From: Grifola frondosa
Lineage: Eukaryota > Basidiomycota > Agaricomycetes > Polyporales > Grifolaceae
Length of the DNA stretch: 64,000 nt
NCBI GenBank assembly: GCA_001683735.1
Contig: LUGG01000047.1
Span: forward strand, 62,001 to 126,000
Reading direction: 5' to 3'
Of the stretch, positions 32,632-45,156 are shown one piece after another (positions within the stretch are counted from its first letter, which is position 1; each line of letters begins with the position of its first letter). Below the pieces are notes generated by a model. The model worked only from the letters and a program-made list of their open reading frames with translations. It searched no databases and was not told where the DNA came from. Both the position numbers and the translations under genes were made by a program.

Positions 32632-32727
32632 TGATGAGAGTGGGATTCGAACCCACGCCCTTTCGGACCAGATAGCCGGTAAACATACACCTTAGTCTGG
32701 CGCCTTAGACCGCTCGGCCATCTCACC
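32632..32727 (-). tRNA. tRNA-Leu(AAG) with intron
   Basis: The reverse strand starts GGTGAGATGGCCGAGCGGTC. The acceptor stem GGTGAGA/TCTCATC pairs with one G-U. The anticodon stem CCAGA/TCTGG is perfect and encloses a 23-nt segment: a 7-nt loop with anticodon AAG plus a 16-nt intron after position 37. The variable arm contains TCC-GAAA-GGG. The T-arm GTGGG-TTCGAAT-CCCAC is perfect and the discriminator is A. It decodes CUU/CUC leucine codons, with inosine at the first anticodon position. Confidence 0.93.
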
Positions 32728-33721
32728 ATCCTGAAGTACCGAAGCGTGATTAATATCATGACCATATATATCCAATTGGATCGAGAAAAGAACGTGCTAC
32801 TAGTCTTCATCGCGGTCCCGCGACGTCACAGAGGCCCAACAATTGTTAATTCTGATATGTTGCACGCCATTGAGTAAAGAAAACGGAGGCTCGTGGGTGT
32901 GATCCAAATCGGAGCTTGCAGAAGTAAGCAGGCACTACTGTAGCCTGTGGTTTGCTTTATAACCCCGAGCAGCAAAGATGGAAATGCATGCAAGCACAGC
33001 AGCCGATGGTCAACGTTTCAGCCATAACGATGCCCTGCAGCGCCATAGACCATAGCAGGTGTAAGACAAGTGTCGTTTTATATCGACCCATCTGAAAGGC
33101 TTGAGCAAATCACTGTAAGGCCGTATACTGTATAGATAGATCCGATGCCGCATTTGCAAGGGACAGGCCGATAACATTGGGATTTAGCACATTTACTCGG
33201 CATTCGGCACTGTAATACTCTGTACGTTAGGATAACGTCCAGGAAGACATAAGACGTACGAAGAGTATCCCAGGGGATCTATTCCTCGTGGTTATTCCTC
33301 ACTATCAACGAATAGCGGGTAACAATAAGCTCGGTTATTCCTGTATTAATTGACTGACATTGCGAGCCCTCTGCCCACTTACCACGACACGTAGCCGTCT
33401 CGAAGAAAGAATACAACAACACTCCAAATATATCAGTGACTTTGCAGTATTGTCGAAGAACTACCGGTCCACACGGTTTGAGAACAATAATACACCTGAG
33501 TTGGAAATTGCGAATGAGCTCCACATGAGCAGCAGGAAAGACGTAGGGGGAATGTAGCCTTGCCATTGAGTCGCGAACGCCAAAGACGCGGTCGCGGTAC
33601 CGTGATGACATGAGCACGTGGCATGTTGTATTCCCAAAATCGAACTCAGCCAAAATTTTGGACTTGAAAAGGACGCCCGCGCTTGCCCTTCTCCCTACTC
33701 TCTCCCGTTCGATTTTTCGCC
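32728..33721. other. Intergenic, upstream region of the importin gene
   Basis: I see no supported gene. The reverse-strand open frame 33279-33803 overlaps the importin first exon and has no recognisable motif, so I take it as chance. Confidence 0.5.
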
Positions 33722-36700
33722 ATGGACGTACGTCTTCACCGCGTAATCTTCCATTTTCTAAACTGATGGGCCTATCTGGGCTTCTTTTTGCGATGACAGC
33801 CAAATTTCGTCCAAGGTCTTCACAATCTCCTCGTCCAATCCACTTCCAACGACACAGTTCAGCTCAAGGCTGTAAGAACATCGATACCTGTCCATAACTC
33901 CTCCTGATCGCTCCCTTTCAGGCAACTGCGCAGCTGAACAGAGAATTCTACAAAAATGCTGCCTGCGTACCCGCTCTCGCCAGCATCATCGCGAGTTCCC
34001 CGGAACAAGCTGTGAGTTCCTACCTGTCCTCATAGATATCAAATCAATTCATACGGCATCATCCCATCATAGGTCCGTCAGCTTGCCGCCGTGGAACTCC
34101 GCAAACGTGTGATGCAGAATAGTTCAGAACTCTGGATCCAAGTCCCCCAAGACGAGCGTGAGCAAATCAAGGCGAAGCTCCCTGAAATCGTTCTGGCTGA
34201 GCCTAGGTGAGCCGTGCTGTTTATAGTCCATTGTCGAATTCCTCACGTCCCTTCAGCAACCTGGTCCGACATGCCACTGCGCGCGTTATCGCTTCCATCG
34301 CGTCGCTGGAGATCCCCCTTTCTCAATGGCCGCAACTTCTTCCCTTCCTTCAACAGACCTGCCACTCTCCCCAAGCCGTACACCGTGAGGTCGGCGTATA
34401 TATCTTGTACACTATCCTCGAGAACATCGTAGAGGGATTCGAATCGCATTTGCAAGAATTTTTCAAGCTGTTCGAGGGGCTGCTGGCGGATCCTGAGAGT
34501 GCTGATGTCCGAATCACCACTGTCAGGTACGTTTAGCTATGTCCTATGCGCTTGCTTACGCGTGCTCATTCAATTGCAGAGCTCTGGGGGTGATCGCCCA
34601 ATACATCGATGCCGACGACAAGGCTGACATTGTAAGTTTATATCGCTGTGGCGTTGCTGCTAGCTGACATTTCTCCGAAGAAATCATTTCAAAACCTTCT
34701 TCCTGCCATGATCACTGTCATCGGGCAGTGCGTCGAGACTGGTAATGAGACCGGTGCTCGTCAGTTGTTCGATGTTCTGGAGACTCTCCTTATTCTCGTG
34801 AGTGCTATGTTGTCATCAGAGTCGTCATTTTCTTACACTGTTTATCGCAGGAAATTCCTCTTCTTGGCCAACATATCCCTCAGCTCGCTCAGTTCCTGCT
34901 GGCTTGTGGCTCAAATCGTAACTTCGACAGTGAGATGCGTGTGCTCTCACTCAACGCGCTTAACTGGACTGTTCAGTAGTACGTCTTATGTTTTTCTTTT
35001 TTGCCTTCATAGTACTGATCTCCGTATAGCAAAAAGTCGAAGATCCAGGCGCATGGCCTCGCTCCTGCGATCCTCGAGGGCCTCATGCCCATCACCACTG
35101 AGGAAGAACCCGAGGACGCTGATGACGACGCACCCTCTCGGGTGCGTACACTGACTCTTTACGATATACAAACACTCACATACGTTATAGTCTGCCCTCC
35201 GTATCATTGACTGCCTGGCGACAAGTCTGCCTCCGACGCAAGTGTTCCCAGCGCTGCGACAACTCATTCAGCAGTACTTCTCATCGGCTGACCCTGGACA
35301 CCGCCGCGGGGCCATGCTGGCGTTGGGCGTGTGTGTGGAGGGGTGCAGCGAGTTCATGACGCCACTGATGGGCCAGGTATGGCCGGTGATTGAAGCGGGC
35401 CTGCGGGACCAGGATGCAAGCGTACGGAAGGCGAGCTGCATCGCGGTGAGCTGTCTTTGCGAATGGCTCGAGGAGGACTGTGTTGCGAAGCACGCTACGC
35501 TGGTTCCCGTATGTTTCAATACCTTACTTCGCTGACCACATTCTAACTCCTCCTGCCGTTTTAGGTCATGATGCAGCTCGTGAATGACCCTGTTACGCAG
35601 CGGTCGGCGTGCACCGCGTTGGATGCCCTGTTGGAGATCCTGCATGATGTGATCGACCAGTACCTGCAGCTTATCATGGAACGTCTCGCAGGTCTACTTG
35701 ACAGTGCGCCGATGGAGGTGAAGACGGTCGTGATCGGTGCCATCGGGAGCGCGGCACATGCATCGAAGGCGAAATTCCTGCCGTACTTCGCGCCGACGAT
35801 GGAACGGTTCCAGCACTTCCTGGTGTTGACGGGCGAGGGCGAGGAGCAGGAGCTCCGCGGAATCACGATGGATGCTGTGGGCACTTTCGCTGAGGCGGTG
35901 GGCAAGGACGTTTTCCGGCCATATTTCTCGGACATGATGAAGCAGGCGTTCCTGGGTATCGAGCTGGGCAGTGCGCGGTTGCGCGAGTGCAGTTTCCTGT
36001 TCTTCGGCGTGATGTCGCGAGTGTTCGAGGAGGAGTTCGCGCCGTACCTCCCGAATGTGATCCCTGCGCTCATCGCCAGTTGCCAGCAGCCGGAACATGG
36101 AGAGGAAGAGCGTCTTGCTAGTACGTATCATTTTCTTTGATATTTAAACTTGTTGCTGATTGTATGTAGTTTCCAACCCCGAAGTGGCCGCAAGTTTCGC
36201 CTCCGGATCGTCTCCTGCGAACCCGATCACGGTTACTGACGAGTCGCATGTCAATGTGGACGTTGACGGTGAAGAACTTCTTGACCTCGACAAAATTCTC
36301 GACGTGAACAGCACCATCTGCATCGAGAAGGAGATCGCTGCGGACACGATCGGCACCATCTTCGCGTCGACGCGCAGGCACTTCCTGCCCTACATCGAGC
36401 AATGCACGCTTGAGCTTGTTGGCCTGCTTCCGCACTACTACGATGGAATCAGGAAGTCTGCGACGGACTCGCTCTTGGAGATCGTGAGGACCTTCTATGA
36501 ACTCAGCGACCCCCAGGAATGGCACCCTGGATTGGCTGTGGTGAATATTATTATGCTCATTGCGCCGTTTTGTAGAGTTAACCCATATCTGCAGCCTAAC
36601 CCATTGGATCCCCGCGTGAAGGAGCTGGTTGGACACGTGATGCCCGCTCTGGTGGAGATGTATGAATCCGAAGATAACAAGTGCGTGTTCTGGCTGTTTG

Positions 36701-37918
36701 TGATTTTGGCATTCAGCCACACTATGATGATCTTATCTCGCAAACTCAGCTCACTTCGACGCCTGAAGGGCGTATGAGACAAACGCGTTTTTATTTACTG
36801 ATCACATCCATCCGCTTCTTTTTGAACAGTACTGACGCCTGCGTATCCTCTAGGAAAGTAGTATCGAGTCTTTGCATCGGGCTCGCGGAAACTATCAACA
36901 AGTTGGGTCCTGCATTCCTGGAAGGAAGTGAGTGCTTATTGGGTCTGCTTGGGGTTTTGTCGTATACTCAGTATGCTTAAGTCGTTGGTGGCGCCCCAGG
37001 GATTGAGCATATCGGCAATATTGCCATCCAAGTCCTTGACCAGAAGGCTATCTGTCAGCAGGACCCTGATCAGGATGAGAGCGAGGAGATGCCTGAAGAC
37101 CAGGCCGAGTACGACTCCATCTTGATCTCTTCCGCTGGGGATCTCGTGGCCGCTCTCGCGAACGCCCTTGGCCCCGAATTTGCGCCTGCGTTCCAGACAT
37201 ATTTCCCCTTGATTTCGAAGTACTACGTGAGTGTCACTATCCCCTACCTAAATTTCAACTTTCTCACGGGACTTCGCGTCTTGCAGAAAAAGAATCGCTC
37301 CCTCAGCGACCGCTCCTCTGCAATTGGCTGCCTCTCCGAGATCATCGGGGGGATGAAGAGTGCCATCACGCCTTCGACGGAGCCGCTCCTTGAGCTGTTC
37401 TACCGTGCGCTAAGCGATGACGAGTCCGAGGTCCAGTGCAATGCTGCATTCGCATCTGGTCTCCTCGTCGAGCACTCCGAGGTCGACCTCTCCCCGCAAT
37501 TCATACATCTCCTCGCGGCCCTCCGTCCGCTCTTCGTTGTCGCACATGATGCGCCCACCGCGAAGCTGAACGCGCGCGATAACGCTGTCGGCGCCGTGGC
37601 TCGCATGATCGTGAAGAACACCGCGGCGTTGCCCCTTGATCAAGTTCTACCCGTCTTCTTCGAGGCGCTCCCGCTCAAGAACGACTTCCTCGAGAACCGC
37701 CCCGTTTTCCGCGCGGTCTTCCACCTGTTCAAGACGAACCCGCGGTCCTGCGTCCTTACTTGGACCGTCTTTTGCAAGTGTTTGCGTACGTACTGGACCC
37801 CTCCGGCCCCGACCAGGTTGGTGATGAGATCCGGGCGGAGTTGATCAACCTCATTGGGCTGCTGAACCGCGAAGACCCGGCCAAGATTCAGGCGGCAGGT
37901 TTGGGAATCTTTGTCTGA
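33722..37918 (+). CDS. Importin-4 / Kap123-type karyopherin beta
   Basis: This is a nuclear-import receptor of the importin-beta superfamily, built of HEAT repeats. In yeast and animals this subfamily (Kap123/importin-4) carries ribosomal proteins and histones H3/H4 into the nucleus. The first exon is only ATG-GAC (33722). The next exons give FVQGLHNLLVQSTSNDTVQL and the importin-beta N-terminal domain VRQLAAVELRKRVMQNSSEL. Further landmarks are RVIASIASLEIPLSQWPQLL, VGVYILYTILENIVEGFESH, LGVIAQYIDADDK, RRGAMLALGVCVEGCSEFM, the acidic DESEEMPEDQAEYDSI loop, and IGCLSEIIGGMKSAITPSTE. It ends KIQAAGLGIFV at 37916-37918. About a dozen short GT-AG introns keep one frame of roughly 1,070 residues, the usual size. 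No frame break is seen, so it is surely functional. Confidence 0.95.
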
Positions 37919-38334
37919 GTAAATTCACGAATGTTGCTTGCTGTCGAATTCTTTTTTTCTGCAATTGGGTTCTCATCGTTAATGTCGTGCAACGCTGTCG
38001 GATTCCACTCCTACGGTACTTATGTTCTACAGTACCTCTCCTGCATTTACTCCATTTAGACTATTTCTGTTTTTCCTGGATGCGCTGTGTTGCTTGACTG
38101 AATACCCTGCACGAATCTGTTGAAGTAACTTGGAGCATTCAACAGCTTATCTTTCAATTGGGATTTTGTACTTTCCAGGATGAGATAAATTAGCGCCTGG
38201 GCACATTCTAGGAGGTGACGTCGACATCTGCCACACTGCGTATTCATGATGAGTCTCGTCCGGATAGCCTCGTGTCTCTCCTCTTTCACGTACTCTTGCT
38301 GTGTCAATCTGGTTCGTGCAGCATCATATATGCC

Positions 38335-40696
38335 ATGTCCGTCGGGGAGCTGCCCACTGCCAGTGGAGATTCTGATGGTGAAATATGGCAATCTTCTGGG
38401 CTAGAGGACTCTGATAGCTGGAGTCGACAAGAATCGGTACGAAACGGCGGTGTAACGGGATGTGTCGTGGAAACGATCCTCTCCGCCGGTCAGTGGATGG
38501 CAAAGCAACTGGAAGAGCGACGCAATACCATCGGAGGCATTGACAATCTATGGTTGCTTCTTTCGGATGCAGCCGATTTTAATCCAGTACGTTTCGATAC
38601 TTGGTATAACAGCGTGCGCTTGGTTGGTCTTTATCATGTTTCACACAGGTATGCGCATCGATATACTCGTTGAGGGGGAAAGTCTCCCTTGACTTGCTGA
38701 CCACAGTGAGCATGTCCTTATTGAACTTCGCTACCCGGAAGTTGAATCAGTCCTGTTAGACAATCATGCGTCAAGTGGAGAAGTTCCCAAGGTATCATCA
38801 AAGACTGACGTCGGTGGGGCGCATGTTCCGTGGACCTCGATTCGAAGACGACCCAGACTTTGATATCAAGAACCACATTTGTATCGTCAAACTTCCTGAA
38901 CCTGGTGGGAAACAGGAGCTGGAAGAACTGGTTAGTTTATAGTCATGGCTCTCGCCAAACTCTCACTTTCCTCCATTGTAGGTGGGCAAGTTCATTGCCA
39001 AAGATTGGGATCTGAGACGACCATTGTGGGAGAGCATGCTCGTCGACAATTATCATGACGATGACGGCGCAGAATGTGTCTTGATCACCCGAGGGTAAAT
39101 GCGCTGTTCGCAACATTCCCATTCGACCCTTTACTGATAGCAATATCTTCCAGCCACCACACTCTATCAGACGGGCAAGGTGAGAAACCCGGCCAAAAAT
39201 CAGGATATTTTGCACTGATTCGGTTTCCCGTTGATTTCTAGGTTTTATGATCAGCGAGCTGTATGTAACCTCCTATTCCGACGACCTCGTCGAAGCCATG
39301 AACTCGTCTGCACGCAAGCTCTGTGCTGCGCGACGGGGCCGACTCTTACCATCTGAGTTCCATAAATCTCTAAGTTCTTTGGATTCGCTGTCCACGAATG
39401 CGCTTGCTTCCCCGCTCCTTCGCCTTTTCCTCGCTACGTTCTTTTGGATTGCTTTCACGTTGTCAAGCCTGACATCCTTCTTTTGGAGCACCTATCAAGT
39501 CCTGCATCTAGCGATCATGTTTTTAATCACTTGTTGGCGCGTGGAGATGCTGACCGGATACCAGCCGGGCCGACGGGTAACGAAGAGGGAGTTTTCGAGC
39601 TCTAAAACATTCAGCCTCCAGGACGTTAAGCTCTGTCAGCTGGCGTTCTCGGGGCCCCGTGCAGGAAGTGCCGTCGCTGGCTTACCCCCAGACAAGAGGC
39701 TGATTGCAAGGAGCAAAGTTGGGCACATCACCCTCAACGATGTTGTATGTTCTGTGATGGCAGATGTGATTGGGAAGGAGATTGCTGCGAAGCCTTCAGA
39801 TGACGCGCCTCGGGGACGGTTTCGACGATACCTGGACCGAATCTTACCCCTACCAATCGGTTTCTTCATGTTAGTGGTATGCAAAATTGTGGGTCTACAT
39901 TTATCTGACTCTACGTGCTTTTGTAGACCCATAAGCATGCGCTCACCGAAAGACTGGTCCATGCGCAATGTGACCACAGGCTGTACCGTATACCTTTACC
40001 CGGCCTCCACACTCACCCCGATGTATCCATCCAGGAGCTCCATACACATATACACGAATGCCATGCAGAGCTGTCGCTTTTGAAGCATAGCATGTGGCCC
40101 AAGATCTGGTTCCATATCATGCAGTGGACGAGCCAGGTGCCCGCGCTCTTCCCCGTCCCGTTCGCACTTTTTCCGACGTCCATGCCGCGAGCCAGGAATT
40201 TTGTGCGGAGATGGGTCACGAAGCCGATCGTCGAGCTGTGCATACAGTCATGTGAGTGTCGCTATGTCCTCGATGTTATATTGTCTCATGAATGTTCTTA
40301 GTCCCTGTTGTCCTGACCAAGTAACACACTGCTCTTCTCGTTTGTATATGACATTTAATGATACCCGCGTTCTATTCAGTGTCCCGGGACCACCCAAGAA
40401 ACCGATCAATGTGGCTGGCATAGAGATCATAAGATGGGCAGCCCTTCCCCTCAAGCAGGTAAAGGTCGGTATCTAATTATTGCTCCCAGTCTGAAACCTA
40501 TAGTGACATGGTTTCCTCAATTGTAGGTACAATTGGTATGGGAGTCATCTCCTACGCGGGCGGTATCTCAATAGCTGTTTCTGCCGATATGGTCCCGTCA
40601 TCGGAAGGTATCACGCGACGGATATGCGAAGGCTTTGAGGAGCGCTTTCAGCTGTATGTCGCGAGAGCGAAGGAGGTCTTAGCCCATCAAGAATGA
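38335..40696 (+). CDS. WS/DGAT-family acyltransferase (WSD1-like)
   Basis: Wax-ester synthase/diacylglycerol acyltransferases transfer acyl-CoA to long-chain alcohols or diacylglycerol at the ER or lipid droplets. The ATG at 38335 starts an acidic leader, then NTIGGIDNLWLLL. After two introns come MRQVEKFPRYHQRL and WDLRRPLWESMLVDNY. The catalytic HHxxxDG motif appears as ITRGHHTLSDGQG (about 39090-39250, split by an intron). A hydrophobic segment (LFLATFFWIAFTLSSL and onward) follows, then HITLNDVVCSVMADVIG. The C-terminal DUF1298-like part has PISMRSPKDWSMRNVTTGC, LLKHSMWPKIWFHIMQ, NVPGPPKKP and GTIGMGVISYAGGISIAVSAD. Between 39988 and 40034 either a 47-nt GT-AG intron is removed or one C is missing in a CCCC run; both keep the downstream frame. 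Stop is at 40694-40696. Confidence 0.88.
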
Positions 40697-41664
40697 GCTA
40701 TTCAAAGGTGTGAGTCGTTCTTCATGATACACACACTCCCCGTTGAGCACGCGGGCTTAGCGCATTATTGTTGATTTATCTTGGTTATTTTCTTATGTCG
40801 GATAGTTCTGTGTTGTCTTTTTGGGCTAGCTGAACTTCGATATTTTCGGTAGGGAAAGTATTCTCCATTTTCGCTGTAAGCGATAAACCTGGGCCAAACG
40901 TCTCCTGACGATACCGTCACAGACTTGGAGAATTGCCATGCAGCATCGATTTCTCCTTCAGCTTCGAGGTGTGCTCTCACACTCCCACACACAAGGGGCC
41001 ATTTGCTATCTTATTTTTGTTGTTGTTTACGTTGTTCTGCGTGACCAGTTGAACTGTTGCCTTATTCCTCGACCCGGTCAGTTGATGAGGGGATTCTCCA
41101 CCTTCAATTTCGGTCGCACCAGCCATGCAGTTCTACCGGGTCTCCCTCCGGACGGTAGGCATGCATGTGGATCCCCTTGCTATTTTTATCACGCTGGAAA
41201 TCGTTGCGGATGATGATATGTCTTGATATGTCCTCCGATGAAACCGTAGCAACAGAAGAACTCTGTTTAACCTCAAATTAATTAAACTTCTTTTAAGCCG
41301 TCCGTCCGCACCATCAAATACTCTATAGCTTCATCCCCCAATCCAACAGTTCTTGCGTCGGAGTTGTTACAATGCATTGGAGGCGAGCGTTGTGGCAAAA
41401 GGTGTACATGGCGTATGCTCCAAATTCGAACTTCGGCACGCACATCGTGACAACAGCAAGCTCACACATTCGAAAACATGAACAGCGAAAAATTGATAAA
41501 CCTAAAGTAAGTCGAGCGAAGCTACAATACACAGCGATGCGCACGAGGTCAGAAGCACTGAGAACAGCTATCGATACAACAAAGAACCAGTCTTTTGAGT
41601 GCAGCCAGCCACTCAAGCTTTCTTCGCGTGCGCTCTCTAACATCGCTAAAAATCAGGAAAGGAA
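40697..41664. other. Intergenic between convergent genes
   Basis: This holds the 3' flanks of the acyltransferase and the secreted-protein gene. I see no supported gene in it. Confidence 0.5.
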
Positions 41665-42913
41665 TCAATTGGACCCAGTGAGCCCGCCCGTCGCACCCGT
41701 CGCGGCAATGCGCGCGAGCGCGTCACTTTGTGTGGTGCACGCGAGCGAGGTGCCTGCCTTGTTCACGAGCGGGAGCGCCGCGCACGTCGTCCCGGCAGCG
41801 CAGCCCATAACGACAAAATTGCCGCTGACGCACTGCGCAAAGCCGCCGCTGATGCATGCCTGGTCACCCTCTGGAAGAATGGATCCGTCAGCGCAAGCAC
41901 GAATGAGGGGCAATGCAACTACGTACCATTGCAGGTGGAGCTCGCTGTGAGAGTCGCGAACTTGGCGTTGAGCGCCTGGGCGTCCTTCCCGTTCTGGAGC
42001 TGGAAGCTGCTGCTGGATGCAGCGGCCGTCGTGGTAGAGGCGGCGGCAGTGGCGGTGGGAGCAGCGGTGGAGGAAGCCACGCTGTCGGTCGTAGTCTCGT
42101 CTTCGCAATCAGAGTAGAATCGGAAGAGTCGGTGGATGTCCGCCGACGTTGCAGACTGAGTGACAGACGCAGTGGCGATGGAGGCGCTGGCAGATGTTGC
42201 TGATCCCGAGCTGCCGCTCGTGCCTATGTTATTGAGGCCGGGATTCTGCGTGATGGCAACAAGCTGCGTGCCGTCGGCGATGGGGCCGGAGGGATTGGCG
42301 GGGCATGAACCGGCAGGGGAGACGGGCGCGGATAAGCCGAATGGAATTGTGCCGGCAGAGCCGACTGTCAGGCCACCGACGAATGTCTGCTCGTTTGCGC
42401 TTTGGAACTGGCATTGGAAGAGGCCGTTCAGCTCTGCGTTCTTCGGTGCCTGTTGGCAGTATGGCACAGCTTGGGACGTTGGCTACGAGAAGAGATGGTA
42501 AGCCGTGCGCTACTGGGCGCAGTCTAGTGCGACGTACCGTGTTTCGGGGCTGCTGTACGAAGACTTGTGTAAGCTGGATCATGGTGGCATCGTTATTGAG
42601 TTGTTTAGCGAGGTCGATCATCGAATCCGCAGCATTTTGTTGGTCACAGGGACCCGCAGCAGCGAGAAGAGTGCTGAAGGCGGTCACGGAGACAGGGTTG
42701 CACTGTTCGCCTCCTCCAGCTGCGTCCTATCGGTCGGACAACAATATCAGAAAAGGGAATATGCAAATGTTGCTTAGGACGTACGCAGGCTTTCTCCCAC
42801 TGTGCAGTTGAATCAGCGATGACCTGGGCAATGCGCTTGTGGAGGGGCAATCCGTGCACATTCAAGGCAACGGCGGTGAGAGCGAAGAAGATGGTGGTCG
42901 AGAATTGAACCAT
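41665..42913 (-). CDS. Secreted cysteine-containing protein with a CBM19-like C-terminal module
   Basis: ATG 42911-42913 starts a signal peptide (MVQFSTTIFFALTAVALNVHG) followed by a KR dibasic site. The first module (GEQCNPVSVTAFSTLLAAAG and QQNAADSMIDLAKQLNND) is helical. The middle (PYCQQAPKNAELNGLFQCQF) leads to a long Ser/Thr/Ala-rich stretch likely to be O-glycosylated. After an intron near 41935-41990 the C-terminus is DQACISGGFAQCVSGNFVV, then GCAAGTTCAALPLVN. The Cys spacing CxxGxFxxCxxGxxxxxxCxxGTxC resembles family 19 chitin-binding modules. Frame is unbroken across four exons, stop at 41665-41667. The product is extracellular or wall-associated; chitin binding is inferred from the Cys pattern only. 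Confidence 0.75.
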
Positions 42914-43348
42914 AGCGTGGAAGAACTTGAAAGAAGGGTCTGGCTGAAGAGAATGTGAAGAAAGAAAGTGAGTGAGGAGGAGCACAGCTCGGACAGCGGA
43001 GGGGGATAAGAAGGAAGGATAGGGAGAAAGATGGAAGTAGGCCGGGGGGTTTATATAGCTTTGGGTTGCGGACCATATTGACGTTCAAAAAATGGAAGTG
43101 GCGGCCACATGAACAATCATCCCGTTACCGATCAGGCCTTCAGGCTCAAGGATTGGTTACCGCAAGAATCTGCCACAAGGATTCCTGCTTAAATCAGTAT
43201 ATTGCACTCACAGTGTCATTCTTGCAAAGCAAAAGGCAGTGTCGTTGCACTCTCGAGGACGCAAAAAGACAATGCGAGTTAAACAATGGCCTCGCTTGGC
43301 CAATACAAAAGAAAGTGCTAATCTCGTAAAGAGCCACACCAGCCGAGC

Positions 43349-43380
43349 TGATAAGATAAAGGTACCATCTTATCTTATCA
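43349..43380. promoter_or_regulatory. Inverted pair of double GATA sites
   Basis: TGATAAGATA at 43349-43358 is repeated exactly in reverse complement (TATCTTATCA) at 43371-43380, with 12 bp between. Each arm holds overlapping GATAAG/GATA cores, the recognition word of GATA-type zinc-finger regulators. It lies about 120 bp upstream of the BTB gene ATG and about 440 bp upstream of the divergent secreted-protein gene, so it could act on either. Confidence 0.55.
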
Positions 43381-43500
43381 TATTACTTCCTTGACATCGC
43401 CCTGCTACATCGCAAGTGTCATCCTTCATCATGATCTCCCTTGCTGGTGAACTCTCTGAGTTGCCTGTAATTTAGCCTCTGGCATTCATGATCTCTCTCC

Positions 43501-45156
43501 ATGGCGCATTTTCCCAGTTCTCCTCCAGAAGACTGTGCAGACTCTCCCGGCATGATCCAAGGTCAACGCCCAGATGGCACTCTGGACCTGGATGCTTCCA
43601 TGGAAACTCTGCAACGATACAACGATCTTTGGTTCACCGATGGCTCCATCATTCTACGCGCGGAAAACACTCTGTTTCGTGTCCACATGTCTCAGCTCTC
43701 CCGGCGATCCGGTTTCTTTCGCGACATGTTCTCCCTGCCACAACCTTGTGCCGATCTCGCATCGGACACAGATTTCCTGGAGGGTTGTCCTGTATTGCGT
43801 CTCCATGATGCAGCAGAAGACCTGATCAATCTGCTAAAGGCCATTTATGATGGTCCGTACGTATCCCATCCATGTATATTGGGCATAGTCTTCCGGCGTA
43901 TCAAGTTGCTATTCTGGGGACTGGGTCTTTTAGCTCCATGAGGGCAAATCACGCTTGTGGCGTTGTTCCGGTGCATGTGCCCATCCGAATAATTCAATCG
44001 CTGCATAAAATGCACTGCGGGTGGTTTATTTAAAGAATCATTAATAATGAGCTATCGACACCAGTCACTTGAGACTACTTCCCTCGCTACAGCATCAGAA
44101 GTAAGGAACAAGGTCCTATTCTGGCTCTGTCTGCGAGGGGATTCACGTCAGCTCAATGATCAGTGATCTGTTGGTCCGCCGACATCTCACTGAAGGTTAG
44201 AGCTATGCGATAGTAAACGCTACGTTATGGGAAGGAACGTAACGCCTGGAACACCTGGAACATTGTGCACTCGCAGCCAGGGGAGGAATCGCCATCACAC
44301 AAACCTAGCTTTCTGACTCTTTGCTATAGGACTTTCGGCAATCATGACCGAAACGACTTCCGCCTGGTCTCAGGAGTTATGCGTCTTGCGACGAAGTACC
44401 TCATCGACTCCCTTCGTAAAAGGGCCCTGGCACATCTATCAATACCCTGGCCCTCCACGCTCAAGGGCTGGGATGCCAGAGAAGACATAGCACGCGCATA
44501 CGAGGCGGAACGCACTGCACACCGCGGCCACCGTTATCCATCTCCAATTGTGAGTAAGCCCTCCCAGCCCTGATCCAAGCATGTCTGCTGACCGGCCGTA
44601 GGACGTCATCAATCTCGCAAGAGAGGTAGACGCGCCCGAACTACTTCCCGCCGCGTTCTACGACCTCTCGCGCTATCATTGTTCGCAGATCTTCGAACCC
44701 GGCCCCGACGAGCCGCTCAGCGGCAGCACAGAGCTCTCACTCGCAGACACCAGGCGGCTCGCCTTGGGAAAGGAGGTGTCGCAGCATGCGGTGACCGCGC
44801 TCATCCAGGGCATGGGACAAGGCGCGCCACAGGGTTCCCCGCGCCACGCATCGTCAAGCACGACCCTGCGGCAGCGCCCACGCGGATCCGGGCAGATCTG
44901 CGTGTCCGCGGCAGCGTGCCGCAAGGACTTCTTAGAGCTCGTCGAGCTCGCGACGCAGCACTACCTGTTCGACCGCGAGCGCGGCTGCGCGGACCCGCTG
45001 TACGTCGCGGAGGAGCTGGGGCAGCTGAAGAGCGCGGAGTTCTCGGAGTGCAAGGCGTGCGCGAAGTCGCTCGAGATGTGGGCCGCGCGGGAGCGCGAGC
45101 GCATGTGGAAGTTGATCCCGTCATGGTTCCGCCTAGAGAATACTGGAGGCTCGTGA
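43501..45156 (+). CDS. BTB/POZ-domain protein, Agaricomycete-type
   Basis: BTB proteins often act as substrate adaptors of Cullin-3 ubiquitin ligases or in dimerisation. ATG 43501 opens a hydrophilic leader, then the BTB fold: YNDLWFTDGSIILRAENTLF, RVHMSQLSRRSGFFRDMFSL, CPVLRLHDAAEDLINLLKAI. After an intron the BACK-like part follows: DFRLVSGVMRLATKYLIDSL, RKRALAHLSIPWPSTLKGWD. A short second intron precedes NLAREVDAPELLPAAFYDLS and RLALGKEVSQHAVTALIQGM, then a CRKDFLELVELATQHYLFDR region and a Cys-containing tail. The first intron (about 43858 to 44329) is about 470 bp, against 50-60 bp for almost all others here. The frame is intact. The family is large in Agaricomycetes and individual roles are unknown. 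Confidence 0.88.

Noticed and set aside
39988..40034. Frameshift in the WS/DGAT-like acyltransferase
   Set aside because: A one-base loss in CCCC (40016-40019) is possible, but a 47-nt GT-AG intron explains the data equally well, so I did not call the gene broken.
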